Below are positions 36,456-45,942 of a stretch of 64,000 nt of DNA, in pieces. Source of the DNA: Polynucleobacter victoriensis (GTDB taxonomy: Bacteria > Pseudomonadota > Gammaproteobacteria > Burkholderiales > Burkholderiaceae); the NCBI RefSeq assembly GCF_900187875.1, contig NZ_FYEX01000001.1, positions 1 to 64,000 of the forward strand, written 5' to 3'. The notes under the pieces were generated by a model. It was not told the DNA's origin. It did not search any database and saw nothing but the letters and a program-made list of their open reading frames with translations. The translations under genes and the position numbers were made by a program. Within the stretch, counting starts at the first letter, position 1. Each line of letters starts with the position of its first letter.

Positions 36456-36734
36456 ATGAACAATGATGATCCATTAAATGAGCAGTTCACAGGTCGTTCG
36501 GTCTTTTCAGTTGAAATCACACCTGAAGGGGTGATGGTTAAAACTAAGTTTTTAACTGAGGACGGGCGGGTGCTAGACATGCCTGCAATCTTTCCATCAC
36601 CTGACTATGCTTTAGCTCAGATTGATGAGTTACGTTTATTGGTATCTCAAAAATTTAGTGAAGCAGTTAAGCTAAGTGGCCAGGCAATGGCAGATACCAC
36701 CGCAATCGTGAATGATCTTAAGAAAAATACCTAA
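36456..36734 (+). CDS. Hypothetical 92-residue protein
   Basis: I do not recognise this small, acidic, soluble protein. It contains a beta-rich part (SVFSVEITPEGVMVKTKFL) and a helical end (AQIDELRLLVSQKFSEAVKL). It starts 2 bp after the exbD stop, so it is co-translated with it and is a candidate accessory of that protein. Its stop almost touches the stop of the convergent oxidoreductase gene. Confidence 0.7.
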   Translation: MNNDDPLNEQFTGRSVFSVEITPEGVMVKTKFLTEDGRVLDMPAIFPSPDYALAQIDELRLLVSQKFSEAVKLSGQAMADTTAIVNDLKKNT

Positions 36735-36735
36735 T

Positions 36736-38073
36736 TTATTTGAACTTAAGCTCTAACTCCTGCCGAATCTTGTAGGCATGCGTACTTGTATCAACTGCTA
36801 CGTCATCCCAGCACAAGGATTGTCCTTTTTTAACTGGACGTATTACTTTGATATCGTGAGCCAAGCCTAGAGGTAATCCACCCATTGCTAGTGACTTCTG
36901 CGCGGGCAAGAGTTTGCCCCAAACGGTATAACCACCTTCACCATCTAATAATTCTCCTGGCTTTAGATCTCGTTTGGCTGTAGCTACCACATCGGCATTC
37001 CAGCAATGAGCAACACCAGTCGCTTCTTTGCGTAAAGCAACGCTAGCTACTGACATTCCAACCTCTAAACCAATCAAATGCCAACGCTTATATAACGTGA
37101 AATATCGACCACTTGGATCGGTGTGAGCGTTGTATTCTTCGAAACAATTTTTGATGTAATCAGTTTCTGCTTCAACAGTGACCCACACTCCCATACGGAT
37201 GTCATAAGGTATTTTTCTACCATTCGCTTCCAGAGAAGAGATGACCTCTACCATACCTTTTTTCTCAAGCACGCCTCCTTCGCTAATAGGGCGGGTGACA
37301 TAAGGAATGTCCTCGACACTGGCTGGTGGGTAGAGAAGACCGTTACTAGGCACATCAAGACCTGTGGCATTTGCAACCGCCGTGCTTTCAATCGAAGGTT
37401 TAGAGCCATCAAGAAAGCTATTGAACATTTTAGGATTGAGGCCACCGCGTACAGCTTGTTCAGGTGTTAGACCGTAGTTACCCCAAACGGTCTCTGGGGT
37501 TGATTCAGAAAAGTGGGGCAGCCATTTATGACCACGACCTGCAGCGACTACTGGAAAACCACACGTTCTTGCCCAATCTACCAAATCACAAATCAGTGCT
37601 GGTTGGTCACCAAATGCTAAGGAATAAACTACTCCTGCCTCTGTAGCTTTTTGAGCTAACAGCGGGCCACAGAATGCATCTGCCTCAACTGTGACATTAA
37701 CGACATGTTTGCCGTTCTTAAATGCCAGCAAACAGTGGTCAACTGCAGCAATAGGGTGTCCGGTACATTCAACAACCACATCAATGGCGGGGTGACTCAC
37801 GAGAGCTTCCCAATTATCAGAAATATGAGTTTGTCCTGTCTTAATTGCTTCATCCAATGATGGCGCATTCGATTGCTCATCTGTCCAGCCAACACGAGAT
37901 AGATTTTTTTTCGCGCCACTTGGTGATAGATCAGCAATACCAACTAAATGCACCCCTGGGGTGTTGGGGATTTGAGATAGGTACATCGAACCAAATTTAC
38001 CTGCCCCAATCAAACCGACTTTGATACTTTTGCGATTGGCTGCTAGTTCTAGAAGTTTTCTATGTAGGCTCAT
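36736..38073 (-). CDS. NAD(P)-dependent oxidoreductase with C-terminal SAF domain
   Basis: The 445-residue protein begins with a Rossmann domain, KVGLIGAGKFGSMYLSQI (about 18-35), in the style of homoserine dehydrogenase, then a substrate domain (VVVECTGHPIAAV; VVNVTVEADAFCGPLLA), and ends with a SAF-like domain (RDLKPGELLDGEGGYTVWG). This architecture is found in uncharacterised SAF-domain dehydrogenases, sometimes mislabelled as homoserine dehydrogenase or FlgA. The substrate is unknown; no pathway partner lies nearby. Confidence 0.82.
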   Translation of the reverse strand: MSLHRKLLELAANRKSIKVGLIGAGKFGSMYLSQIPNTPGVHLVGIADLSPSGAKKNLSRVGWTDEQSNAPSLDEAIKTGQTHISDNWEALVSHPAIDVVVECTGHPIAAVDHCLLAFKNGKHVVNVTVEADAFCGPLLAQKATEAGVVYSLAFGDQPALICDLVDWARTCGFPVVAAGRGHKWLPHFSESTPETVWGNYGLTPEQAVRGGLNPKMFNSFLDGSKPSIESTAVANATGLDVPSNGLLYPPASVEDIPYVTRPISEGGVLEKKGMVEVISSLEANGRKIPYDIRMGVWVTVEAETDYIKNCFEEYNAHTDPSGRYFTLYKRWHLIGLEVGMSVASVALRKEATGVAHCWNADVVATAKRDLKPGELLDGEGGYTVWGKLLPAQKSLAMGGLPLGLAHDIKVIRPVKKGQSLCWDDVAVDTSTHAYKIRQELELKFK

Positions 38074-38156
38074 GATTGTCTCTTGATATGGATACCTATT
38101 TATAAAGCAATGGCTGGAAATTGAGTAGTGTTTGTAACCCTAAGATCAAGATTGCC

Positions 38157-38190
38157 CAATAAAAAAGCCACTCGTATAAGAGTGGCTTTT
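38157..38190 (-). terminator. Terminator of the parvulin gene cluster
   Basis: AAAAGCCACTC/GAGTGGCTTTT stem (38163-38173 with 38180-38190). The minus-strand reading ends in six T, closing the run that ends at 38223. Confidence 0.9.
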
Positions 38191-38222
38191 GATATCTGAC
38201 TAACTAGTCTAGCTATTACGCT

Positions 38223-39023
38223 TTATTGCACTTTAGCCTTTGACTTTAATTTAGCTAGCATCTCTTCAAACTTGGCTTTTTGCCAATTTTGATCTTGAGC
38301 CATCATCTGAATTAATTGAGGTTTAAGTTCAGCAACTGTAGGAACTTTAGATTCACGAACATCTTCTAACTTAATAATGTGAAAGCCAAATTGAGACTTC
38401 ACTGGTTTGTCAGTCATTTGACCTTTATCCAAAGCTACCATCGCTTTGGAGAACTCAGGAACCAATGCTTGTGGGTTCATCCAGTTCAAATCACCGCCAT
38501 TCACAGCAGAGCCTGGATCTTTAGAATTGGCTTTAGCCAAATCTTCAAACTTTTCACCTGCTTTAATCTTGGCGATCAAAGACTTTGCATCCGCTTCTTT
38601 TTCTACAAGAATGTGACGTACTTTGTATTCTTTGCCAGAGAATTGACCTTTAACTTGGTCGTAAGCAGTTTTTAGTTCAGATTCTGTTACACCTTCACGT
38701 TGAATGTAGTCTTCAAAAACTGCACCAACTAGGATATTCAAGCGAGCTTGTTCCAATTGTTCTTGGATGCCGTCATTGTTAATCACACCACGTTTAATGG
38801 CTTCTTGGTTAATCAATTCACGTGTGATCAACATATCGCGGGCACGATCACGTAATTCAGGGTTATTGGCTACTTGGCCAGCACTAGCTAGCATCTTGTC
38901 TAACTTGGCTTTTGGAATCGCTTTACCGTTAACAACGGCAGCATTTTGAGCCAATACAGGGGTTGCAAGAGTAGCTGTTAGGGCTACAGAAACTGCCAAA
39001 GTAGATAGTAATTTCATATTCAT
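38223..39023 (-). CDS. Periplasmic parvulin-type peptidyl-prolyl isomerase
   Basis: This 266-residue exported isomerase has a signal peptide MNMKLLSTLAVSVALTATLA with cleavage near VLAQ, an N-terminal SurA-like helical part and a parvulin domain (about 130-225) with VRHILVEKE, DPGSAVNGGDL and FGFHIIKLEDV. I use the ATG at 39023; the codon before it is TTG. It is 3 bp after bolA. Given the parvulin-less PpiD at 26540, this may be a main source of parvulin activity in the periplasm. Confidence 0.93.
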   Translation of the reverse strand: MNMKLLSTLAVSVALTATLATPVLAQNAAVVNGKAIPKAKLDKMLASAGQVANNPELRDRARDMLITRELINQEAIKRGVINNDGIQEQLEQARLNILVGAVFEDYIQREGVTESELKTAYDQVKGQFSGKEYKVRHILVEKEADAKSLIAKIKAGEKFEDLAKANSKDPGSAVNGGDLNWMNPQALVPEFSKAMVALDKGQMTDKPVKSQFGFHIIKLEDVRESKVPTVAELKPQLIQMMAQDQNWQKAKFEEMLAKLKSKAKVQ

Positions 39024-39026
39024 CAA

Positions 39027-39284
39027 TCAGTTAGTAATAATTGCTAAAGCATGGATTTCATGGGGCATCCAAGCAGACAGAGCATCATACACCAGCCGGT
39101 GTTTTTGAACCCTATTTAGACCTTTGAAAGCAGGGGAGCTAATGTGGATTCGGTAATGCCCCGCACCCCCTTGAGCACCTGCATGACCAGCGTGAAGATG
39201 ACTTTCATCTTCAATCACAAGACTATCGATTTGAATAGCACTTCTGAGAGCTTGTTCAAATTTGGCGATTCTAGTTGTGGTCAT
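39027..39284 (-). CDS. bolA: BolA family protein
   Basis: An 85-residue BolA/IbaG-type protein. ALRSAIQIDSLVIEDES, the glycine/His-rich loop HLHAGHAGAQGGAGHYRIHI and FKGLNRVQKHRLVYDAL are the family blocks. BolA proteins pair with monothiol glutaredoxins in iron-sulfur handling and also act as stress regulators. It lies between yciB and the parvulin gene on the same strand. Confidence 0.94.
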   Translation of the reverse strand: MTTTRIAKFEQALRSAIQIDSLVIEDESHLHAGHAGAQGGAGHYRIHISSPAFKGLNRVQKHRLVYDALSAWMPHEIHALAIITN

Positions 39285-39298
39285 GTCAAATTAATCAA

Positions 39299-39847
39299 TT
39301 ATTTATGTTCATTAACAATAAATTTATTAAGCCATACCCCTTGGGCAATGACAAAAGCCAACATTAATCCCATGCCACCAAATAACTTGAAATTGACCCA
39401 TGTCGCCTCATCAAATTGGTAGGCAACAACTAAATTCAAAATCCCCATGATGAGGAAGAAGGCAACCCATGCCAGATTGAGCTGGTGCCATAAATGTTGG
39501 CCAACACCGGGTTTGAGAGTCAATTGATGTGCCATGGCTGCTTGAATCAGGTTCTTTTTCCAAAACGTAGCGCTGGCCCACAAGCCGATTGAAAATAGCC
39601 AATAGAGGATGCTTGGTTTCCATTGAATAAAGGTTTTGTCTTGTAAGCCAATCGTTAATCCACCAAAAATCATGATTAGCGCCAAGCTAGCCCATTGCAT
39701 AGGTTCTACTTTCTTATATTTCAGAGCAACCCAGATGATTTGAGCAAGCGTGGCTGCCATGGCTACGCCAGTCGCGACATAGATGTCTGCCATTTTGAAG
39801 GCAATAAAAAATAAGATAACTGGCAGTAAGTCAAAAAGAAATTTCAT
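39299..39847 (-). CDS. yciB: Inner membrane septation-type protein YciB
   Basis: The 182-residue membrane protein has about five hydrophobic segments. It starts MKFLFDLLPVILFFIAFK, the typical YciB/IspA (septation protein A) N-terminus, and contains KPSILYWLFS and a second pattern WVAFFLIMGILNLVVAY. It contributes to envelope and division integrity in several proteobacteria. It sits 14 bp before bolA, a common pairing. Confidence 0.94.
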   Translation of the reverse strand: MKFLFDLLPVILFFIAFKMADIYVATGVAMAATLAQIIWVALKYKKVEPMQWASLALIMIFGGLTIGLQDKTFIQWKPSILYWLFSIGLWASATFWKKNLIQAAMAHQLTLKPGVGQHLWHQLNLAWVAFFLIMGILNLVVAYQFDEATWVNFKLFGGMGLMLAFVIAQGVWLNKFIVNEHK

Positions 39848-39863
39848 GAGGGTATTTAATTAT

Positions 39864-40250
39864 TTAAGAATCAGGATTGAATTTTAACGAAGCTGAGTTG
39901 ATACAGTACCTTAATCCTGTTGGAGCAGGGCCATCTTCAAATACATGACCGAGGTGAGCGTCACATTTTTTGCAGCGAACCTCAGTACGTATCATTCCGT
40001 GGCTTGAGTCCTTAAATTCAGCGATATCACTAGCTTGAATTGGTTGAAAATAACTTGGCCAACCGCACCCAGCATCAAATTTGGTGTCTGAAGCAAATAG
40101 TGGGGTGCCACAACAAACGCATTGATATTGACCATTTTGCCAATGATCCCAATATTTACCGCTGAAAGGATATTCAGTAGCAGCTTCTCGTGTGACACGA
40201 TACTCAATATCACTCAATATGTCTTTGTATTCTTGATCAGTCTTTTTCAT
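39864..40250 (-). CDS. msrB: Peptide-methionine (R)-S-oxide reductase MsrB
   Basis: From the ATG at 40250 this is 128 residues. Zinc is held by two CxxC pairs (Cys44/47 and Cys93/96). The catalytic Cys116 is in [11 protein letters not shown], and GCGWPSYF and [10 protein letters not shown] are the other signatures. It repairs R-methionine sulfoxide in proteins. It begins 8 bp after the selO stop, so selO-msrB are co-transcribed, linking two redox-related enzymes. Confidence 0.96.
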   Translation of the reverse strand: MKKTDQEYKDILSDIEYRVTREAATEYPFSGKYWDHWQNGQYQCVCCGTPLFASDTKFDAGCGWPSYFQPIQASDIAEFKDSSHGMIRTEVRCKKCDAHLGHVFEDGPAPTGLRYCINSASLKFNPDS

Positions 40251-40258
40251 GATGGCTA

Positions 40259-41704
40259 TTATGATGAGCAACTAATAGAGATAGCGGCTAATTCAGGTGG
40301 AGGGCCGAGAGCATATGACTCGGGAACAGCTTGATTGGTAAAAGGATCCTCTAATATTTTAAGTAAGCGAGACACTTCTGAAAAATCTTTCTTTTGCGCC
40401 AATTCAATTGCATGCTGTGCCAAATGATTGCGTAGAACATATTTTGGATTGACGGCTTGCATACTTTCCAAACGACGATCTGTAGATTGCTTGTCTATAT
40501 CAAGACGTTCTTTGTAGGTGTCATACCAACTATTCATAGATGTCGGCACCCCTAAGCCTTCAGATAAATTTCTAAAAAATAATGTGAAATCTACTTTTTC
40601 TCTATGAAGAGTTTGTAATAGTTCCTCGAGTAATGTGATGTCTTGCTCAGATTCAGTGCTTAAACCGAGTTTTTTTCTAAACAGAGTTTGCCAAGTTTTG
40701 ACATATTCTTTGTTGTAATTGTTTAAAGTGTTCTTAATGTATTCAATCGCTTCATCACCGTCGATACCGCGTACTCTTTTGAGTTCTTGCTGTAGTGGTT
40801 GTAGCATGGCGCTAGCTAAGCAATAGATATTCCAGTGCAATATCTCTGGTTGCCGATGATATGAGTACCGACCACCATGATCTGAGTGGTTGCAAATGTG
40901 ATCCACTTGAAATTGATCCAAGAATCCAAAAGGCCCGTAATCAAGAGTCAAGCCAAGCAAACTGGTGTTGTCGGTATTGAGAACGCCATGACAAAAACCA
41001 AGTGATTGCCATTTAGCGACCATTCGAGCAGTCTTCAAAGATATTTGATCTAACAAAGCCAAATAAGGTGTGGGGCTATGGTGGCATTCTGGATAGTGAT
41101 GTTCAATCAGGTAGTCTAAAGTGAGACTTAGCTCATGCCACATCTGATTATGGCCATAGTGCTCAATGTGGCCAATACGCAGGAAACTTGGTGCAACCCT
41201 GGTGCATACCGCAGTGGTTTCCGGGGACTCACGCATCACAAGCATATCTGAGCCAACCACAGCCAAGGCCCTTGATGTAGGCACACCCAAGAAATGCATT
41301 GCCTCACTACATAAAAATTCTCTTATAGATGACCTTAAAACGGCTCTACCATCACCCATCCTAGAGTAGGCCGTTTGACCAGCACCTTTGAGTTGAACTT
41401 CCTGACCATGGATATCACCCAAATAAATAGCGCGACCATCTCCCAATTGACCCGCCCAAGATCCGAATTGATGTCCGCTATATGCGGTGGCATAAGTTTT
41501 ATAGGATTGATCACCAATATGGGATTGGTTGCCTGCTAACAAATTTAGGTAGTCCGGATTGATAGGTAAATTGTCTGTGGTTGGAATACCTAACAAATTT
41601 GCCACGCTAGCTGAAAATCCAACCCAATAGGGGTTAGGGATAGGAGTTGGGCTAATTGATTGGACAAGAGCTAGGTTGTCGGTGAACGGTAGATGAAATG
41701 CCAT
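40259..41704 (-). CDS. selO: Protein adenylyltransferase SelO (YdiU)
   Basis: SelO is a pseudokinase-fold enzyme that AMPylates proteins under oxidative stress. The 481-residue protein has the nucleotide-binding [21 protein letters not shown] (split by motif; about 105-125) and the metal-binding HGVLNTDN followed by [10 protein letters not shown] (about 240-262). The C-terminus ends SCSS, matching bacterial SelO proteins in which Cys replaces the selenocysteine of eukaryotic SELENOO. Pairing with msrB supports a redox role. Confidence 0.95.
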   Translation of the reverse strand: MAFHLPFTDNLALVQSISPTPIPNPYWVGFSASVANLLGIPTTDNLPINPDYLNLLAGNQSHIGDQSYKTYATAYSGHQFGSWAGQLGDGRAIYLGDIHGQEVQLKGAGQTAYSRMGDGRAVLRSSIREFLCSEAMHFLGVPTSRALAVVGSDMLVMRESPETTAVCTRVAPSFLRIGHIEHYGHNQMWHELSLTLDYLIEHHYPECHHSPTPYLALLDQISLKTARMVAKWQSLGFCHGVLNTDNTSLLGLTLDYGPFGFLDQFQVDHICNHSDHGGRYSYHRQPEILHWNIYCLASAMLQPLQQELKRVRGIDGDEAIEYIKNTLNNYNKEYVKTWQTLFRKKLGLSTESEQDITLLEELLQTLHREKVDFTLFFRNLSEGLGVPTSMNSWYDTYKERLDIDKQSTDRRLESMQAVNPKYVLRNHLAQHAIELAQKKDFSEVSRLLKILEDPFTNQAVPESYALGPPPELAAISISCSS

Positions 41705-41794
41705 AAATTTCTATTCGGGAATTAGTCCATTCTAGGATGCCTTGCGAATATTTGCAGAAAACCTATGTATCACGTCTATAACCACGATTAAGAT

Positions 41795-42232
41795 ATGGCT
41801 ATGGATAAAAAACAGTTAAAAGATTTGGGTGTTGAATTAGATGTACCTTTCCTGAAGTTATTGGGGGTCCGTTGCTTGCGAGCTGAGCTGGGTGAGGGAG
41901 AAGTGGTACTTGCTTTAAAGCCTGAGCACAACAATAGCTGGGAGGTTGCTCATGGTGGTGTTTTATTAACTTTGATGGATGTTGGTATGGCAGTAGCCGC
42001 ACGAGCAGCTGATGAGGCTGGTCGCGGTGTAGTCACCGTTGAACTAAAAGCTAACTTTATGCAGGCTGCGCAAGGCGTTGTTAGGGTGGCTGCTAGAACT
42101 GTTCATGCTACACCGACATTAGTATTTGTCGAGGCAAAGCTCTACGACGAGCGTGACCGGATCTGCTGTATGGGAAGCGCGACGTTTAAATACTTTAAAG
42201 AGCTACCCAGCAGGCAAGTCAAAAAGAATTAA
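41795..42232 (+). CDS. PaaI-type hotdog-fold thioesterase
   Basis: A 145-residue hotdog protein with the signature SWEVAHGGVLLTLMDVGMAVAA (HGG near 52-54; helix after it) and VELKANFMQ. Members hydrolyse acyl- or aryl-CoA. The stop overlaps that of the convergent NRDE gene in a TTAA. The first or third codon could be the start. No pathway genes are adjacent, so the substrate is unknown. Confidence 0.85.
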   Translation: MAMDKKQLKDLGVELDVPFLKLLGVRCLRAELGEGEVVLALKPEHNNSWEVAHGGVLLTLMDVGMAVAARAADEAGRGVVTVELKANFMQAAQGVVRVAARTVHATPTLVFVEAKLYDERDRICCMGSATFKYFKELPSRQVKKN

Positions 42233-43077
42233 GCGCGGGCATTATGAAAGTTTTCAAGTTGCCCTTCAAAAACTTGGGTGTCTAGTTCTTTTTCTGCATT
42301 AAAGAGTTTTTCTATTACTTCGTAGCGGCCATCTTTTCTAATTCTGATGAGTGATGTTGATCTGGTGCCGTAATTAGGCGTTCTAATAAAAGCAGAGGAG
42401 AGCGCTTTTTCCCATTCATAAGAAACACCCGTTTGAGGTAAATAATCATCTGGTGCTTGGGTCATGTCTTCCATGGCCCTTAGATAGTGTTCAGAACGCT
42501 TGAATTCCCCTGTATCCATTGCCAATAATTGGGCAAATGCACCCACTCGATGCTGAACTTTAGGCCAAGGTGTGTCTAACATGCCATTTGATAAACCATA
42601 AATCCCAGGATTTAATTTTTGTGGATGCATGACTTTTCTGGGTCTAAGACTTTTTCCCATCAAAACCCGATTGCTTAACCAAACTAATACTGGATCTTTA
42701 TCCGATAAATCAGTTGCTAGCAAATTAAATCCGTTATAGCGATTAAATGTATGGCCATGCACATCGATAAAGCCTTCAGGGCTATCTGCGCTTTTCAAAA
42801 ACTGGGCAGTAATTTCCCCACGAGTTTGCGCGTCTGGATTTTTCTCGCTAGGTGCTCTGACATTGGTAATTGCGGCAAAGCGGCCAGTTTTGCTAATCCC
42901 CATCCACGTGCCTGATTGACCTTTTACATCGGCACGATCGCGTCCAGCAAGTATGTGTGGGTGGTCATCCCACCAATGCATTGGGTCTGTGGCACGCTCA
43001 TAAAACTCATCTCTATTAGCGAGTACAACCAGCGGATATTCTGGGTGTGATTGCCAAGAGGTAAGTATTAAGCACAT
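42229..43077 (-). CDS. NRDE family (TANGO2-like) protein
   Basis: The 282-residue protein starts MCLILTSWQSHPEYPLVVLANRDEF, with the Cys2 and the NRDE motif of the Ntn-like NRDE/TANGO2 family. Further matches are GQSGTWMGISKTGRFAAITN and YGTRSTSLIRI. Human and bacterial relatives have been linked to heme trafficking. It is 8 bp downstream of ygfZ on the same strand. Confidence 0.92.
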   Translation of the reverse strand: MCLILTSWQSHPEYPLVVLANRDEFYERATDPMHWWDDHPHILAGRDRADVKGQSGTWMGISKTGRFAAITNVRAPSEKNPDAQTRGEITAQFLKSADSPEGFIDVHGHTFNRYNGFNLLATDLSDKDPVLVWLSNRVLMGKSLRPRKVMHPQKLNPGIYGLSNGMLDTPWPKVQHRVGAFAQLLAMDTGEFKRSEHYLRAMEDMTQAPDDYLPQTGVSYEWEKALSSAFIRTPNYGTRSTSLIRIRKDGRYEVIEKLFNAEKELDTQVFEGQLENFHNARA

Positions 43078-43085
43078 ACCAGCGT

Positions 43086-44090
43086 TTAAATCTCAATTAG
43101 TGGATAAGGCAGGCTAGCAAATTGAATGGTTGGTCCATTCACGGAACCCAGGTGAACGGATCCGGTTTCAAGAGCCTCTAATTTACATTCAGCTTGGATA
43201 TCGATACGCTGCTCGATACTAGGGTGGTGGGCGCTAAGTACAACCATGCCGCATGGTTGTTGTGGATCCTCACTGTGAAAAATCTCAGCGCCGATAGCAA
43301 CTTCATGATTAGCATTTAAGTGCCCAATTTGTAAGCGGCGTTTAATTGTGCCGCGATACTGGCTTCTAGCAACGACCTCTTGACCTGGATAACAACCTTT
43401 TTGGAAATCAATACCCTTCAGTGATTCCATATTAATCATCTGGGGCACAAATTGCTCGTATGTTGATTGTGTAATTCGAGGAATACCACTTTGAACCTCC
43501 AACCAATTCCATGTATTGATGGCTGCACTTACGTTATTGCTCTGTATCTCTTTAAGCAAAGTCTCCTGCTCTACAGTGCAGGTGAGTAGGTAGCGTTGAT
43601 AATTAATTCCATCAACTTGGACTGTTGGCAGCTCAGATACACGAACGCCTGCGGCACTGATTTTTTGTAATTGCGCTGTATTGGAACTGTCTACATCTAG
43701 AGAGCCATACACTTTGTAATGATTACTCTGATCTATCACTTTGACTTTGGATCTCAAGACAAACATGCTCAGACGCTTACTGAGGGTCTGAGCTAAGTCT
43801 GAGGAGATGAGTAGTTGATATTCTGGAATATCTTCACCCGCTTCATTTTTAGTATTTCTGCGGGTAATCCAAAAGCTGCTCATCAAGCGGCCTTTGGCTG
43901 AGCAATAACCTGCAAAGCGGTTTTGAGTATGAGCTAAAGCGAGCTCCCCAAGATCGATTGGTTTGATTGATTTGACACTATTGGTTAGTTGATTTTGAAG
44001 AAAATCAGTAGCATCTGGACCGGTGACCGTGATGATGGACCAATTATTTAACTCAGTAGTTGATGGTGCAAGAGTTGGTGACATAGTCAT
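43086..44090 (-). CDS. ygfZ: Folate-binding iron-sulfur maintenance protein YgfZ
   Basis: The 334-residue GcvT-fold protein has the YgfZ signature KGCYPGQEVVARSQYRG near 218-234, whose Cys is essential in E. coli. It acts with tetrahydrofolate in repair or assembly of iron-sulfur proteins such as MiaB. The N-terminus has the typical ITVTGPDATDFLQNQLTN. It is divergent from mltG, a frequent neighbour in betaproteobacteria. Confidence 0.94.
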   Translation of the reverse strand: MTMSPTLAPSTTELNNWSIITVTGPDATDFLQNQLTNSVKSIKPIDLGELALAHTQNRFAGYCSAKGRLMSSFWITRRNTKNEAGEDIPEYQLLISSDLAQTLSKRLSMFVLRSKVKVIDQSNHYKVYGSLDVDSSNTAQLQKISAAGVRVSELPTVQVDGINYQRYLLTCTVEQETLLKEIQSNNVSAAINTWNWLEVQSGIPRITQSTYEQFVPQMINMESLKGIDFQKGCYPGQEVVARSQYRGTIKRRLQIGHLNANHEVAIGAEIFHSEDPQQPCGMVVLSAHHPSIEQRIDIQAECKLEALETGSVHLGSVNGPTIQFASLPYPLIEI

Positions 44091-44121
44091 TCAAATTTCT
44101 AAATTTTTATAAATATGCTTT

Positions 44122-44127
44122 TATCAT
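44122..44127 (+). promoter_or_regulatory. -10 box of mltG, leaderless arrangement
   Basis: TATCAT ends 6 nt before the mltG ATG, in the 43-bp gap to divergent ygfZ. Confidence 0.4.
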
Positions 44128-44133
44128 AGACGG

Positions 44134-45180
44134 ATGAAGAACGTTTTTACACCTATTTTTTCTAGACCTGTATTTAAGGTTATTTCCCTAATATTTTTAG
44201 GCTTGTTGGCAGGCTTTATTTACCTTGGGTTTATTGCATCAGTCGTTCCTAATAAAGGGTTTCCATTGACGCCGGCGGGCCAACTGAGGGTAAAAGTTTT
44301 ACCAGGCTCTAATGTGGCAAGTACAGCCAAACAACTTGCATCTCAGGGGGTTCAAGTTTCTAACATCACTATGCAGGTGGTAGCACGTGGCTTGTTTCAG
44401 GGAAAAAAGTTAAAAGCTGGCGTATATGACTTTTCTCCTGGATCTAGCCTAGCCACCATTCTTTTTAAAATGGGGCGGGGCGACAGTATCAAGTTGAGTG
44501 TAACTTTGGTTGAAGGTTGGACTTTTAAACAATTTAGATCAGCCATTGATGTTCAAGCCGATCTAAAGAAGGAAACCAAAGGTCTTTCAGCCAAGCAAAT
44601 TTTGGCTAAATTGGGTGCCAACGAAAGTCATCCTGAAGGTTTATTTTTTCCAGATACTTATGTGTATGAGCCGGGTGACAGTGATTTGAGGATTTATCAA
44701 AAAGCCTATAAATCAATGCAGACTCGGTTAAATGATGCGTGGCAGATAAGGGCTGGTGATTCTCCAGTTAAGTCACCTTATGACCTACTTAAATTGGCTT
44801 CTATAGTGGAAAAAGAAACCGGTCACCCAGATGATCGTGGTTTGGTTTCTGCGGTATTTAACAACCGCTTAAAGCTAGGCATGAAACTCCAAACAGATCC
44901 AACCATTATTTATGGTTTAGGTGACTCGTTTGATGGCAACATTAGAAAAAAAGATCTCTTGAAGGATGGTCCCTACAATACCTACACCCGTTATGGTTTG
45001 CCGCCTACACCCATAGCTATGCCTGGTAAAGATGCATTGATTGCAGCGGCAAAACCGTCTAACTCTAAGGCTCTATATTTTGTTGCTAGGGGCGATGGCC
45101 GAAGTGCCTTTTCTGAGTCCTTGGTAGCGCATAATGAGGCTGTGAAGAAGTACCAATTGAGCAATGCATCTGCTAAATAA
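44134..45180 (+). CDS. mltG: Endolytic murein transglycosylase MltG
   Basis: MltG cuts nascent glycan strands and so ends their growth. The 348-residue protein has one N-terminal membrane anchor (about 13-36), a LysM-like part and the YceG domain with catalytic Glu in LASIVEKETG (near 228), EGLFFPDTYVY and YNTYTRYGLPPTPIAMPG. tmk follows after 32 bp, then holB: mltG-tmk-holB-tatD is the conserved order of this operon. Confidence 0.97.
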   Translation: MKNVFTPIFSRPVFKVISLIFLGLLAGFIYLGFIASVVPNKGFPLTPAGQLRVKVLPGSNVASTAKQLASQGVQVSNITMQVVARGLFQGKKLKAGVYDFSPGSSLATILFKMGRGDSIKLSVTLVEGWTFKQFRSAIDVQADLKKETKGLSAKQILAKLGANESHPEGLFFPDTYVYEPGDSDLRIYQKAYKSMQTRLNDAWQIRAGDSPVKSPYDLLKLASIVEKETGHPDDRGLVSAVFNNRLKLGMKLQTDPTIIYGLGDSFDGNIRKKDLLKDGPYNTYTRYGLPPTPIAMPGKDALIAAAKPSNSKALYFVARGDGRSAFSESLVAHNEAVKKYQLSNASAK

Positions 45181-45212
45181 ATTTTTATACCCTGAATAGA
45201 TTCTAAATACTT

Positions 45213-45884
45213 ATGTCTTTAATGACCCAGTCACCCAATCAGCCGGGTTTTTTCATTACCTTTGAGGGTATTGATGGTGCAGGCAAAAGCACTCACATTG
45301 AAGCTTTTGCAACTACCTTAGCGAAACAATATCCTCACAAAGAGGTAGTTTTGACACGTGAACCAGGTGGTACGGCTTTAGGTGAAAAACTACGTGATTT
45401 GTTGTTGCATCACCCAATGCACCTTGAGACAGAGGCGCTATTGATGTTTGCAGCAAGAAGGGAGCATTTAGCAACGGTAATTGAGCCAGCTCTATCTGCT
45501 GGAAAGATAGTTATTTCAGATAGGTTCACAGATGCTAGCTTTGCCTATCAAGGCGGCGGGCGTGGCTTAGATTTGGCCAAACTCTACGAACTAGAGGTTT
45601 GGGTGCAGATGCGTCTGAAAAATGATGGGGTGGGGCAGAGGTATCTTCTGCAGCCTGACTTGACCTTCTTATTTGATTTACCTAGTGAAACTGCTGAGGC
45701 TCGCAGAAGTGCCGTGCGTGAGCCAGATAAATTTGAACAACTGAATACAAGTTTTTTTGAGAACGTACGCCAAGAGTATTTGCGTCGTGCCAAGGATGAT
45801 CCTGCCAGATTTAGATTAATAGATGCTAGCCAAACAAAAGAGCAAATTTGGAATTTACTTCAAGAAACATCTATAACAATATGA
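45213..45884 (+). CDS. tmk: Thymidylate kinase
   Basis: Tmk phosphorylates dTMP to dTDP. The 223-residue protein has the P-loop [11 protein letters not shown], the [19 protein letters not shown] block, [18 protein letters not shown] and the lid region REPDKFEQ. Length is slightly above the usual 205-215 because of the N-terminal [12 protein letters not shown] and a short insertion near 125. Downstream, an AT-rich gap of 58 bp carries two TATAAT hexamers before holB. Confidence 0.97.
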   Translation: MSLMTQSPNQPGFFITFEGIDGAGKSTHIEAFATTLAKQYPHKEVVLTREPGGTALGEKLRDLLLHHPMHLETEALLMFAARREHLATVIEPALSAGKIVISDRFTDASFAYQGGGRGLDLAKLYELEVWVQMRLKNDGVGQRYLLQPDLTFLFDLPSETAEARRSAVREPDKFEQLNTSFFENVRQEYLRRAKDDPARFRLIDASQTKEQIWNLLQETSITI

Positions 45885-45916
45885 TTATATTGGTTATTTT
45901 AATCATTAATTTTAAC

Positions 45917-45934
45917 TATAATCATCGATATAAT
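45917..45934 (+). promoter_or_regulatory. Two TATAAT hexamers before holB
   Basis: TATAAT occurs at 45917-45922 and again at 45929-45934, 8 nt before the holB ATG, in a very AT-rich gap. This suggests an internal promoter in the mltG-tatD operon. No convincing -35. Confidence 0.35.
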
Positions 45935-45942
45935 CTAAAGCT

